A DNA stretch of 64,000 bases. Origin: JANQPX01 sp965222015 (GTDB lineage: Bacteria; Pseudomonadota; Alphaproteobacteria; Geminicoccales; Geminicoccaceae). The position numbers and the translations under genes were made by a program. Every line of letters begins with the position of its first letter. Within the stretch, counting starts at the first letter, position 1. The stretch covers positions 310,001 to 374,000 of the forward strand of contig CBDCTL010000001.1 of assembly GCA_965222015.1 (NCBI GenBank), given 5' to 3'. The notes under the pieces were generated by a model. That model was not told the DNA's origin, made no database searches, and was given only the letters and a program-made list of their open reading frames with translations. Shown piece after piece: positions 8,597-16,774 of this stretch.

Positions 8597-9949
8597 CTAG
8601 CTCAAAAGCAGGTCAAGGTGGGTGACCATGGCGCGGCGCTGGCTGAACAGCACGTCGATCCGATCAGCCATCAATGAGAGTATGAGGTCGTCATAGTTCA
8701 TGCCTTCCTCGGCCAGGCCTGCGCAGACGATGCTCGTCCGATCCTGGACGGGAGCAGCAAGATCGGGCTTGGGATTAGCCTCCAGCACGTAGAGATCGCC
8801 TTGGTCGTTGGCGCGCACATCGAGTCGGATGAGTGTTTCGATGTCGAATTCCCTGTAAACTTGGCGACCAATGTCGACGAGTCGGTCATGGAGATCGGAC
8901 TCGATGGCGGAATCGAGGCATCGGACACGTTCGGTGGTGATGGGGCGATGGTCCATCGAGGTGAAGACCCGTTCACCAGGGTCGAGTACGCGTTCGACCA
9001 CGGCAAAGGCGAAGGGTTGGCCGAGCCTGCTCAGTTCGCCCCGCCTCGAGATCACCTCTCCGCAAACGGCGACGCAGAATTCGCGGCCGGACAGATAGCT
9101 CTCGATGAGCACAGGATTTTCGGTTGCGGCGTAGACGTCTTCGGCAGCCGCGAGCAGATCGGAAATATGATCGACAGCGATGACGTAGCGCGATGCCCTC
9201 CCCGAGATCGGCTTGACGATGAAGGGGCCTTCATAGGCGCCGAAGGCGTTTTTCAAGCGGATATCGCGGCCGGGGGTCAACGAGCTCCGGCCCGGCTGCC
9301 AAATCATGAAAGGCGCCGTCGGAATGCCCGCGAGCATCAGGTCCCGCTTCAGGACGTTCTTGTTGTCCATGGTCGCAGCGCTCAAGGGATTGTGCCCGAC
9401 ATAAGGAATGCCGAACATCTCCAGCATGGCTGGGGCATGGCTAATTGAACCGAGACCCTGGACACCGCCGGTGTTCAGCCAGGCGAAGTGAATGTCCTGG
9501 CGGCGAAGCTGGTCGCCCAGATTCATGTCATCCGGAATCGTGGTGACAAATCGAAAACCGAGCCGCCGAAGCGAGGCCGCAATGTCCTTGGCGACGGACT
9601 CGTAGCTCTTCCAATGCCTCGGGTTGAAGGTAGGATTGATGACGGCGCCGGGCGCGCGCTTGTCGCCGCCGAAGATCACCGCGATCCGCATGCTCTCTGC
9701 CAGCCGCGTCACCTGCCGCTGCAGTTCCTCTGTTCGAGTTTGTCTCCGGAGAGCAAGAGGCTCGACGATCGAGCCTGCCTCCGCGGGTATCATGTCATGG
9801 TACGATCGTACCGGTTCCATAAGCCTGTCACCTACATCATGATCTCGTTGCGGCATCGACGTTGCTCGACCGCGCGGCATGATCCCCGTCGAACCGAGCC
9901 TTTGCCGACCTCGGACTTCTGACGCTTCAGTCATTCGAACCGCAGTCAT
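8597..9949 (-). CDS. ATP-grasp ligase related to D-alanine-D-alanine ligase
   Basis: Predicted carboxylate-amine or carboxylate-thiol ligase acting through an acyl-phosphate. The core begins at MRIAVIFGGD (about residue 87 of the longest frame). It continues with DNKNVLKRDLMLAGIPTAPF, the lysine-bearing FIVKPISGRASR, VLIESYLSGREFCVAV and RLDVRANDQGDLYVLEANPK, which parallel the ATP- and Mg-binding stretches of Ddl. Canonical Ddl has an ENTxPG-type end; here it reads LEANPKPDL, so a different substrate is likely. Several in-frame ATGs (9949, 9880, 9856, 9820) make the start uncertain. First gene of the minus-strand trio; a housekeeping cell-wall role is unlikely because no mur or fts genes are nearby. 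Confidence 0.82.
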   Translation of the reverse strand: MTAVRMTEASEVRGRQRLGSTGIMPRGRATSMPQRDHDVGDRLMEPVRSYHDMIPAEAGSIVEPLALRRQTRTEELQRQVTRLAESMRIAVIFGGDKRAPGAVINPTFNPRHWKSYESVAKDIAASLRRLGFRFVTTIPDDMNLGDQLRRQDIHFAWLNTGGVQGLGSISHAPAMLEMFGIPYVGHNPLSAATMDNKNVLKRDLMLAGIPTAPFMIWQPGRSSLTPGRDIRLKNAFGAYEGPFIVKPISGRASRYVIAVDHISDLLAAAEDVYAATENPVLIESYLSGREFCVAVCGEVISRRGELSRLGQPFAFAVVERVLDPGERVFTSMDHRPITTERVRCLDSAIESDLHDRLVDIGRQVYREFDIETLIRLDVRANDQGDLYVLEANPKPDLAAPVQDRTSIVCAGLAEEGMNYDDLILSLMADRIDVLFSQRRAMVTHLDLLLS

Positions 9950-10224
9950 AGTATTGGCCGGGTTAAAATTGCGCTAAAATTTGGATAACGCTTCTTAACA
10001 AAAAACATATGCGTGAGTTCGTTAATAAAATATTGACGAGATTAAAATTTTATTGAGAAAAATTCGCGAGATCCATTCGTCAATGCTAACCGAATTTTAA
10101 AATTCTAGCTTGAATATGCCCTCCGATTGCCAGGCCGTTTTCTGGTGATGCGTGAAAATCGACTGCTGGGTTCGCCCCTTGGCAACCGAGTCGTCGACAT
10201 ACGATCATCATCTCGGGAATTCAG
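9950..10224. promoter_or_regulatory. AT-rich divergent intergenic region with a 14-bp palindrome
   Basis: This 275-base stretch separates the ATP-grasp trio from the divergent histidine kinase and is much richer in A and T than the flanking genes. It holds a perfect palindrome GAATTTTAAAATTC at 10092-10105 and a TTGACG hexamer near 10034. The composition and divergent setting suggest promoters for both operons and possibly a regulator-binding site; no -10 box could be assigned with confidence. Confidence 0.5.
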
Positions 10225-12267
10225 ATGGCTGCCACCGCGCCGAGCAGAGCACCTCTAGACGAGCATGATCCTGTGAATAGGCTCGTGGCGAATGCTGCGC
10301 CGCAGCACAGTCATGTGCTCGATACTCATGATCGCGTCCTTCGGCTTATCGCGCGTGATGCCGATCTCGCCGAGTGTTTGGAGGTCATCGCCCAAGCATT
10401 GAAGGGCCTCCATGGCGGTGACGACTGTTTGATCGTCGCATTTGAGCCTGATGGCTGCAGCATCGTAAGCGGTGGCGCGACCTCTTGCGCGCTCAACAAC
10501 ATGCTGACTGAACTGATTGCCGTAGATCTCGCCGGCAAGATCGCGGCGATCGAGGATGTACTCCTCGCCGAAGACTATCCGGTTCGCGTTCGCGATCAGA
10601 TCGCCAATCATGCCGGGCAGGTATTCGGTAGCTTGCTGATCTTCGGCAACGCGCTATCCATTCGCGAGCCAGTCGATAGCGAGGCGGTGGAAAGCCTGAA
10701 GCGGCTAACGGGCTATGCTATCGATTCGACCAGGCGAACGAGGGCCCTTCTTTCTGCGAACGAACGGTTTGCCGCGCTTTCCAAGAATATCCCAGGGGTC
10801 GTCTATCAGCGGGTCGTGCGGCCGAATGGTGACATCCGCTACACCTATATCAGCGAGGCGGCCAAGGATCTCTTCGGCGTTGCACCCGACGAGATTCTCT
10901 CCAATCCCCAGGCTCTGTTCGATTGTCATGGCCCGGACTACTACGCAACATTCCACGACCGGCTGCTCGCAGCGTCGCGCACCATGCAGCTCTGGGATGT
11001 CGAAGCGACCATCATCACTCGCGATGGGACCCGAAAATATACGCACGCGATCGCTCGGCCGCACAAGGAGTCCGACGGCTCGGTGGTATGGAACGGTGTG
11101 ATCCTGGATCAGACGCGGATCAAGGAAGCCGAGCTTGAAGCGGCAGCAGCAAGCACGCGGACCCGAGACGCGATCATCGAAAGCATCCCCCAGGCCTTGG
11201 CGCTCTATGATCCGGATGACCGTCTGGTCACATGGAACAGCCGCTTTCTCGAACTCTATCCCGAGCTTAGGGAGGTTATCGCTCCCGGCACGGCTTACGA
11301 CACGCTTCTTCGCGCCGAGATCGAGGTCGGAATCGATCCACTTCCGGATGACGTGAGCCTTGAGAGTCATGTTGCCGAGCGCTTGGAACAGCATCGACTC
11401 CCTGGTCATGTCCTGGAGCGCCGGTTGCCCAACGGTCGCTGGATCCTGATCAACGAGCACCGCACGAGTGATGGCGGCGTCGTCGTCCTGCATACCGACA
11501 TCACCGAGCTCAAGGATCGGGAAGCGGCACTCGCACGGAGCAATCGTGAGCTGGAAGCCTTCGCCTCAATTGCGTCCCACGACCTCCAGGAACCTCTGCG
11601 CAAAGTCGAAGCCTTCGGCGATCGATTGAAGCGGCGCTACGAGTCGGAGATCGGCGACGACGGCAAGATCTATATCGACCGCATGCAGAGCGCCGTGGTC
11701 CGCATGCGAGCGCTCATCAACGACCTTCTCGATTACTCCAGGGTCACGACCAAGGCGAAGCCCTTCGAGCCGGTCGATCTCACTCAGATCCTCCAGGACG
11801 TCGTGTCGGACCTAGAGGTGCGCATCGAAGATGTAGGCGGTGAGGTCGTTTTCGAGCAACTGCCCGTCATCGATGCCGACAGCACGCAATTGCGCCAGCT
11901 CTTTCAGAATCTCATCGCCAATGCGCTGAAGTTCCATCGGTCTGAAGAGAGACCGCGCGTGGTCATTCGGACTGAGACCATAGAGCCAGACAAACCGAGC
12001 AGCCAGCGCTCTTGTCGGATCGAAGTCGCCGACAACGGCATCGGGTTCGATATGAAATACGCGGATCGGATTTTCGGCATTTTCCAAAGGCTTCACAGCC
12101 GTGCTGAATTCGAAGGAACCGGCATCGGGCTCGCAACCTGCCGGAAGATCGTCGAACGTCATCAGGGCGAGATCAGCGTCGGGAGCGTCTCCGGTGAGGG
12201 CACAACCTTCGTGATCGAGTTGCCACTCAGGCAGCTCAGGTCCGAGACAAAGGGAGGGAGTCGATGA
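10225..12267 (+). CDS. Soluble PAS-domain sensor histidine kinase
   Basis: 680 residues with no obvious membrane segment. Visible order: a GAF-like region (~30-165); a PAS domain (~178-295, NIPGVVYQRVVRPNGDIRY to DGSVVWNGVILDQT); a second PAS (~305-425, SIPQALALYDPDDRLVTWN to VVVLHTDITELKD); HisKA with the phospho-acceptor His in ASHDLQEPLRKV; HATPase with NLIANALKF, DNGIGFD and EGTGIGLATCRKIV. This architecture resembles phytochrome-type and other cytoplasmic kinases paired with Rcp1-like regulators, and such a regulator follows with an ATGA overlap. The signal is unknown. Confidence 0.92.
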   Translation: MAATAPSRAPLDEHDPVNRLVANAAPQHSHVLDTHDRVLRLIARDADLAECLEVIAQALKGLHGGDDCLIVAFEPDGCSIVSGGATSCALNNMLTELIAVDLAGKIAAIEDVLLAEDYPVRVRDQIANHAGQVFGSLLIFGNALSIREPVDSEAVESLKRLTGYAIDSTRRTRALLSANERFAALSKNIPGVVYQRVVRPNGDIRYTYISEAAKDLFGVAPDEILSNPQALFDCHGPDYYATFHDRLLAASRTMQLWDVEATIITRDGTRKYTHAIARPHKESDGSVVWNGVILDQTRIKEAELEAAAASTRTRDAIIESIPQALALYDPDDRLVTWNSRFLELYPELREVIAPGTAYDTLLRAEIEVGIDPLPDDVSLESHVAERLEQHRLPGHVLERRLPNGRWILINEHRTSDGGVVVLHTDITELKDREAALARSNRELEAFASIASHDLQEPLRKVEAFGDRLKRRYESEIGDDGKIYIDRMQSAVVRMRALINDLLDYSRVTTKAKPFEPVDLTQILQDVVSDLEVRIEDVGGEVVFEQLPVIDADSTQLRQLFQNLIANALKFHRSEERPRVVIRTETIEPDKPSSQRSCRIEVADNGIGFDMKYADRIFGIFQRLHSRAEFEGTGIGLATCRKIVERHQGEISVGSVSGEGTTFVIELPLRQLRSETKGGSR

Positions 12268-12725
12268 CGGAGCGGCTGATTAAGATCCTCGTCGCCGATG
12301 ACGATCCCGATGATCGAATGATGATCGAGGATGCCTTTACCGAAAACCGCATCGCCAACGAGATTTCCTTTGTCGAGGATGGCGAGCAACTCATGGCCTA
12401 TCTTCGCCGGGAAGACCCTTTTGCCGGACTCAAGGACGAACCCTATCCCGGAATCATCCTGCTCGACCTGAACATGCCCAAGAAAGACGGGCGGGAAGCG
12501 CTCCGTGAGCTGAAGGCCGATCCGGAACTCTGCAGAATCCCCGTTGTCGTCCTCACGACGTCGCAGGCGGAGGAAGATGTCGTTCGCACCTACGGGCTCG
12601 GGGTCAGCTCGTTCATCACCAAGCCGGTGAGTTTTGAAGGGTTGGTCGATGCTGTCCGCGTCATCTGCCAGTATTGGATTCAGATCGTCGCCCTGCCGCC
12701 GGAATGCTCGGCTCGGCGCGGGTAG
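12264..12725 (+). CDS. Single-domain response regulator, Rcp1 family
   Basis: A 153-residue stand-alone receiver domain with no output domain. The acidic pocket is VADDDPDD, the phospho-acceptor Asp is in ILLDLNMPKKDG, and the conserved Thr and Lys are in VVVLTTS and FITKPV. The two-residue insertions and length fit the Rcp1 group that accepts phosphate from phytochrome-like kinases. The start overlaps the stop of the upstream kinase (ATGA), which strongly suggests they are partners. It probably relays phosphate or acts by protein contact; its target is not evident. Confidence 0.92.
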   Translation: MTERLIKILVADDDPDDRMMIEDAFTENRIANEISFVEDGEQLMAYLRREDPFAGLKDEPYPGIILLDLNMPKKDGREALRELKADPELCRIPVVVLTTSQAEEDVVRTYGLGVSSFITKPVSFEGLVDAVRVICQYWIQIVALPPECSARRG

Positions 12726-12735
12726 CCGGATTCCG

Positions 12736-14910
12736 ATGCGACTCCGTGTCCTTCTTGTCGAGGATGACGACGACGACTACGTCTTCATCCGTGAGCTCAT
12801 GGACGAGCTTCAAGACCTGGAGGTCGAGCTGATCCGCGCGTCACACTACGATGCCGCGCTGAAGGCGCTGCTCGACGACGACATTCAGAGTTGCCTGGTC
12901 GACTTCCGCATCGGCGAAGCCTCGGGCGTCGAATTCGTGCGCAAGCTCAAGTCGATCGGTTGCGATTTACCGATGATTCTTCTGACTGGCGCCGAGAATT
13001 CCGGTGTCGACCATCAGGCCCTGGCCGCCGGCGCGTCGAACTATCTGGACAAGGCCGGGCTGGATGCCGAACGGCTCGAGCGCGTGCTTCGCTACACCGC
13101 CCGCCAGTCACGGCGCTTCGATTGTGAGTTCGCCCGATTGGCTCCGATCGAAGCTTCGTCGACATCGTCTGACACCGACGAATCAGGCGCGATGCGCGTG
13201 CTGCTGATCGAAGATGACGAAGACGATTATTTTCTGACCCGGGAGCTGCTCGCCAACATTTTCGGCCGGCATTTGGCGCTGGACTGGATGTCGAGCTGGC
13301 AGCCGGCTCTGGAGTGTGTGCTGGAGAGCCGCCATGACGTGGTGATCGTCGATTATCGCCTTGGCGCGCGCAATGGGCTGGAATTGGTGCGCGAAGCCGT
13401 TCATCTCGGATGCAGCATGCCGTTCATCGTGCTCACTGGCGAAGGCAATCGCGAGATCGATCTCGAGGCGATGCGCGCCGGCGCGACGGACTATCTGGTG
13501 AAGGATGAGATAACGGCGCCCTTGTTGGATCGCGCCATTCGATATGCGATCGAGCGCCGAAAATCGGAGCGCCATCTGGCTGAGCTTGCCCAGATCGATC
13601 AGCTGACCGGCCTTGCCAATCGCTATCGATTTCGCGAATTTCTCGATCGCAGCATCGTTCTGGCCGGGCGGCAACAGAGCAAGGTCGCCCTTATGCTGAT
13701 CGATCTGAATCGCTTCAAGGCAGTCAATGACACCTACGGCCATGCCGCGGGCGATCTGTTGCTCAAGGAGATCGCCAGTCGATTGCAGCGATGCGTTCGC
13801 CCGTCGGATCTGGTGGCCCGGCTCGGTGGCGACGAGTTCACCATCGTCATGACCGACGTCGAAGACACGGCCTGTCTCGGTGCGACCGCCGAACGGCTTC
13901 TGGCAGAGGTTCGTCAACCCGTTCATATCGGCAGCTGTGAGGTCGATGTAGGCGCTAGCATCGGCATCGCCCTCTATCCTAAAGACGCCGATTGTGCGGA
14001 TTTGATCATCGTAAGCGCCGACACGGCGATGTACGCCGGCAAGGAGCAGCGGAGCGGCGGCTTTCAATTTTACACGCCGGAGATGCATGAGCGCGCTGCC
14101 TACCGGCTGGAGCTCGAGCGCAATCTTCGCCGGGCGATCCGCCGGAATCAGTTCGAACTCTTCTTCCAGCCTCAGGTTGATCTGCGTTCCGGGCGCTTGC
14201 TGGGCTTCGAGGCGCTGCTTCGCTGGCATCACCCGGAACTTGGATTGGTGGCTCCGAGCGAGTTCATCGAACTTGCCGAGGAGAGCAGCCTGATCCTGCC
14301 AATCGGCAAATGGGCGTTGGATGCCACATGCGCCCAGCTCGCCGCCTGGCGCGACGCCCAGATGCCCGAGGTCCATGTCGCCGTCAATTTTTCCGCCCGC
14401 CAGTTTCAGGATGACGGCTTGCTGGATCTCGTGGCGACGACACTGGCACGCTACGATCTGCCGTCACGCTTGATCGAGATCGAGATTACCGAAAGCGACA
14501 TCCTGCAAAATCCGGACGAGGCAAACCGCCTTCTGACGTGTTTTTCCGATCTTGGCATCCGGGTGGCCCTCGATGATTTCGGCACTGGTTTCTCATCGCT
14601 CAACCACCTTCGCGCTTTTCCCGGCGCGATCATAAAAATCGATCGTTCCTTTATCCGCGACATCGAGACATCAACCAGCAATCGCGCAATCGTGCAATCA
14701 TTGATCGCCATGGCCCATGACCTTGATCTCCAGGTCGTTGCCGAGGGTGTCGAGAACGACGCACAGCTTCACTATCTCCAGACCCGCGACTGCGACATTG
14801 TCCAGGGTTTCTTGATTTCCGAGCCGATGCCAGCTTCGGCCATCGGATTGGACCTTTTCAATAGAGACCTGCTGACGAGGTCATCGTCTCTGACTGAGGC
14901 GGCAGTCTGA
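12736..14910 (+). CDS. REC-REC-GGDEF-EAL cyclic-di-GMP enzyme
   Basis: About 724 residues. Two receiver domains come first (VEDDDDDYVF with LVDFRIG, then IEDDEDDYFL with IVDYRLG). A diguanylate cyclase domain follows with an intact GGDEF signature and an RxxD product-inhibition site (RPSD) five residues before it. A phosphodiesterase domain has ALLRWHHPELG, EITESDI, DDFGTGFSSL, KIDRSFI and AEGVEN. Both enzymatic signatures look complete, so it could make and break c-di-GMP under phospho-control. I chose the ATG at 12736 because a longer frame would overlap the preceding regulator with non-homologous residues. It lies 10 bases after the Rcp1-like gene, so it is probably the output of that kinase. 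Confidence 0.9.
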   Translation: MRLRVLLVEDDDDDYVFIRELMDELQDLEVELIRASHYDAALKALLDDDIQSCLVDFRIGEASGVEFVRKLKSIGCDLPMILLTGAENSGVDHQALAAGASNYLDKAGLDAERLERVLRYTARQSRRFDCEFARLAPIEASSTSSDTDESGAMRVLLIEDDEDDYFLTRELLANIFGRHLALDWMSSWQPALECVLESRHDVVIVDYRLGARNGLELVREAVHLGCSMPFIVLTGEGNREIDLEAMRAGATDYLVKDEITAPLLDRAIRYAIERRKSERHLAELAQIDQLTGLANRYRFREFLDRSIVLAGRQQSKVALMLIDLNRFKAVNDTYGHAAGDLLLKEIASRLQRCVRPSDLVARLGGDEFTIVMTDVEDTACLGATAERLLAEVRQPVHIGSCEVDVGASIGIALYPKDADCADLIIVSADTAMYAGKEQRSGGFQFYTPEMHERAAYRLELERNLRRAIRRNQFELFFQPQVDLRSGRLLGFEALLRWHHPELGLVAPSEFIELAEESSLILPIGKWALDATCAQLAAWRDAQMPEVHVAVNFSARQFQDDGLLDLVATTLARYDLPSRLIEIEITESDILQNPDEANRLLTCFSDLGIRVALDDFGTGFSSLNHLRAFPGAIIKIDRSFIRDIETSTSNRAIVQSLIAMAHDLDLQVVAEGVENDAQLHYLQTRDCDIVQGFLISEPMPASAIGLDLFNRDLLTRSSSLTEAAV

Positions 14911-15256
14911 ATGCTTCTTGATCGCGGCGAGGAGATCTTTGCGCGGACAGAGTATGTTCGGTTTTGAGTAAGACAGGTGCGTGTTTTCGGCGCCGATCAC
15001 CGATCTGCATTTGGGACATTTGCTACAGCGATTATGAGGCTGTCATCAGGATGTTTCGGTGAACCGCACAGGAACTTCCGGAGGCTGATTGGTTCTAGTT
15101 GCGCGACCGACGCTGCACCTTGCATATCCGCACAGAAGCAGATGTCTGCTTTCGCAGGCGGCGGTTGAGGATGATGCTTACCTGGACGACCGTGCCGATC
15201 GACAGGACCATTTCTTTGCCCCCGAACAGCACAGATTTTCTATACCTGCTGAGGAA
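14911..15256. other. Gap between the GGDEF-EAL gene and convergent trpE; no gene seen
   Basis: A 346-base stretch with no ORF resembling a known family on either strand. In many alphaproteobacteria trpG, trpD and trpC follow trpE; none is present here. I see no tRNA, no clear terminator and no mobile-element end. It may mark the edge of the signalling island. Confidence 0.5.
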
Positions 15257-16761
15257 TCAACGCGAGCAGGCGAATCGCACCGCCTCTTCCGCCGCCCGGA
15301 TCAGGGCCTTGGCCTTGTTGCAGCTCTCCTGGTATTCCGCCTCGGGGTCGCTGTCGGCGACCACGCCGCCGCCGGCCTGAACGTACATCTTGCCGTCCTT
15401 CAGCAACGCGGTTCGAAGAGCGATGCATGTGTCCATGTCGCCATCGGCGCTGAAATAGCCGATGGCGCCCGCGTAGAAGCCGCGGCGTTCGGGCTCCAGC
15501 TCGTCGATGATCTCCATCGCCCGGATTTTGGCGCACCCGAGACCGTCCCGGCCGGGAAGCCGGCGACCAGGGCGTCGACCGCGTCCTTGTCGTCGCGGAT
15601 CCTGCCCTCGACATTGGAAACGATATGCATGACGTGGCTGTAATATTCGACGATCTCTTTTTCCGTCACCTCGACCGTGCCGATCTTCGCGACGCGGCCG
15701 ACATCGTTGCGGCCGAGATCGAGCAGCATGAGGTGCTCGGCCATCTCCTTGGGGTCGGCGAGCAGGTCGGCCTCGAGCTCCTTGTCCTCGGTGCGCGTGG
15801 CGCCGCGCCTCCGCGTGCCGGCGATCGGGCGGACGGTCACGACGTCGTCGCGCAGGCGCACCAGGATCTCGGGGCTGGAGCCGACGATCGCGAAGTCGTC
15901 GAAATCGAGATGGAAGAGGAAGGGCGAGGGGTTGAGGCGGCGAAGGGCGCGGTAGAGCGCAAACGGCGGCAGCTCGAAGGGAAGGGTGAAGCGCTGCGAC
16001 GGCACCACCTGGAAGATGTCGCCCGCACGTATGTACTCTTTCGCACGCTCGACCATCTCGTGATATTTTTCTCGCGCGACGTTGGAGACTGGCTCGGGGA
16101 GCGTGATGCCGTTTTTGGGGCGGTCCGTCTGGCGGGGCAGGCCGCGGCCGAAATCGGCGACCACGTCGGCGAGACGTTCTCGCGCGAGGTCATAAGCGTG
16201 GGCGGGGCTCCGATCCTCGGACGGCCAGACCGGCGTCACCACGATCACCCGGTCCTGGATGGTGTCGAAGATCGCCATCACCGTCGGGCGGACGAAGACG
16301 GCGTCGGGGATGCCAAGCGTATCGGGATTGGCGTCCGGCAGGCGCTCCATCTGGCGGACCATGTCGTAGGTCATGAAGCCGAACAGACCAGCGGCCATGG
16401 GCGGCAGGTCCTTCGAGAGCTCGATCCGGCTCTCGGCGATCAGGGCACGCAGCTCGTCCAGCGGCTTGCCCGGCAGCGGTTCGAACTTCTGCAGATCATG
16501 CCGGGCGTCTCGGTTGATCTCGACCCGATCGCCGTGGCAGCGCCAGACCAGATCCGGCTTCATGCCGATCAGCGAGTAGCGGCCTCTGACCTCGCCGCCC
16601 GTGACCGATTCGAGAAGGAAGCTGTAGGGCCGGCCCTCGGCGAGCTTGAGCATGGCGGAGACCGGCGTCTCCAGATCGGCGACCAGCGAGGTCCAGACCA
16701 CCTGCGGCGCACCCTCGGCATAGCGGGCGGCGAAGGCGTCGAAGTCGGGTAGCGGCGTCAT
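15257..16761 (-). pseudogene. trpE: Anthranilate synthase component I, interrupted by a single-base frameshift
   Basis: This makes anthranilate from chorismate, the first step of tryptophan synthesis. The frame from ATG 16761 carries the tryptophan-binding LLES motif, then IAGTRRRG, LLDLGRNDVGRV, HIVSNVEGRI and AGFPAGTVSGAPK. It then shifts into nonsense at a run of four T (15526-15529, plus strand). Restoring one base makes it continue as IRAMEIIDELEPERRG to a natural end at 15257. The remaining ~86 codons are otherwise perfectly conserved, so either the mutation is recent or a homopolymer base was missed in sequencing. It lies 13 bases after ppiD and is likely co-transcribed with it. No trpG, trpD or trpC follows. 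Confidence 0.85.
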
Positions 16762-16774
16762 CACGTGACCCCGA

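Noticed and set aside
12634..12735. Upstream extension of the REC-REC-GGDEF-EAL frame
   Set aside because: It overlaps the end of the response regulator and encodes no receiver-like residues; ATG 12736 starts the domain directly.
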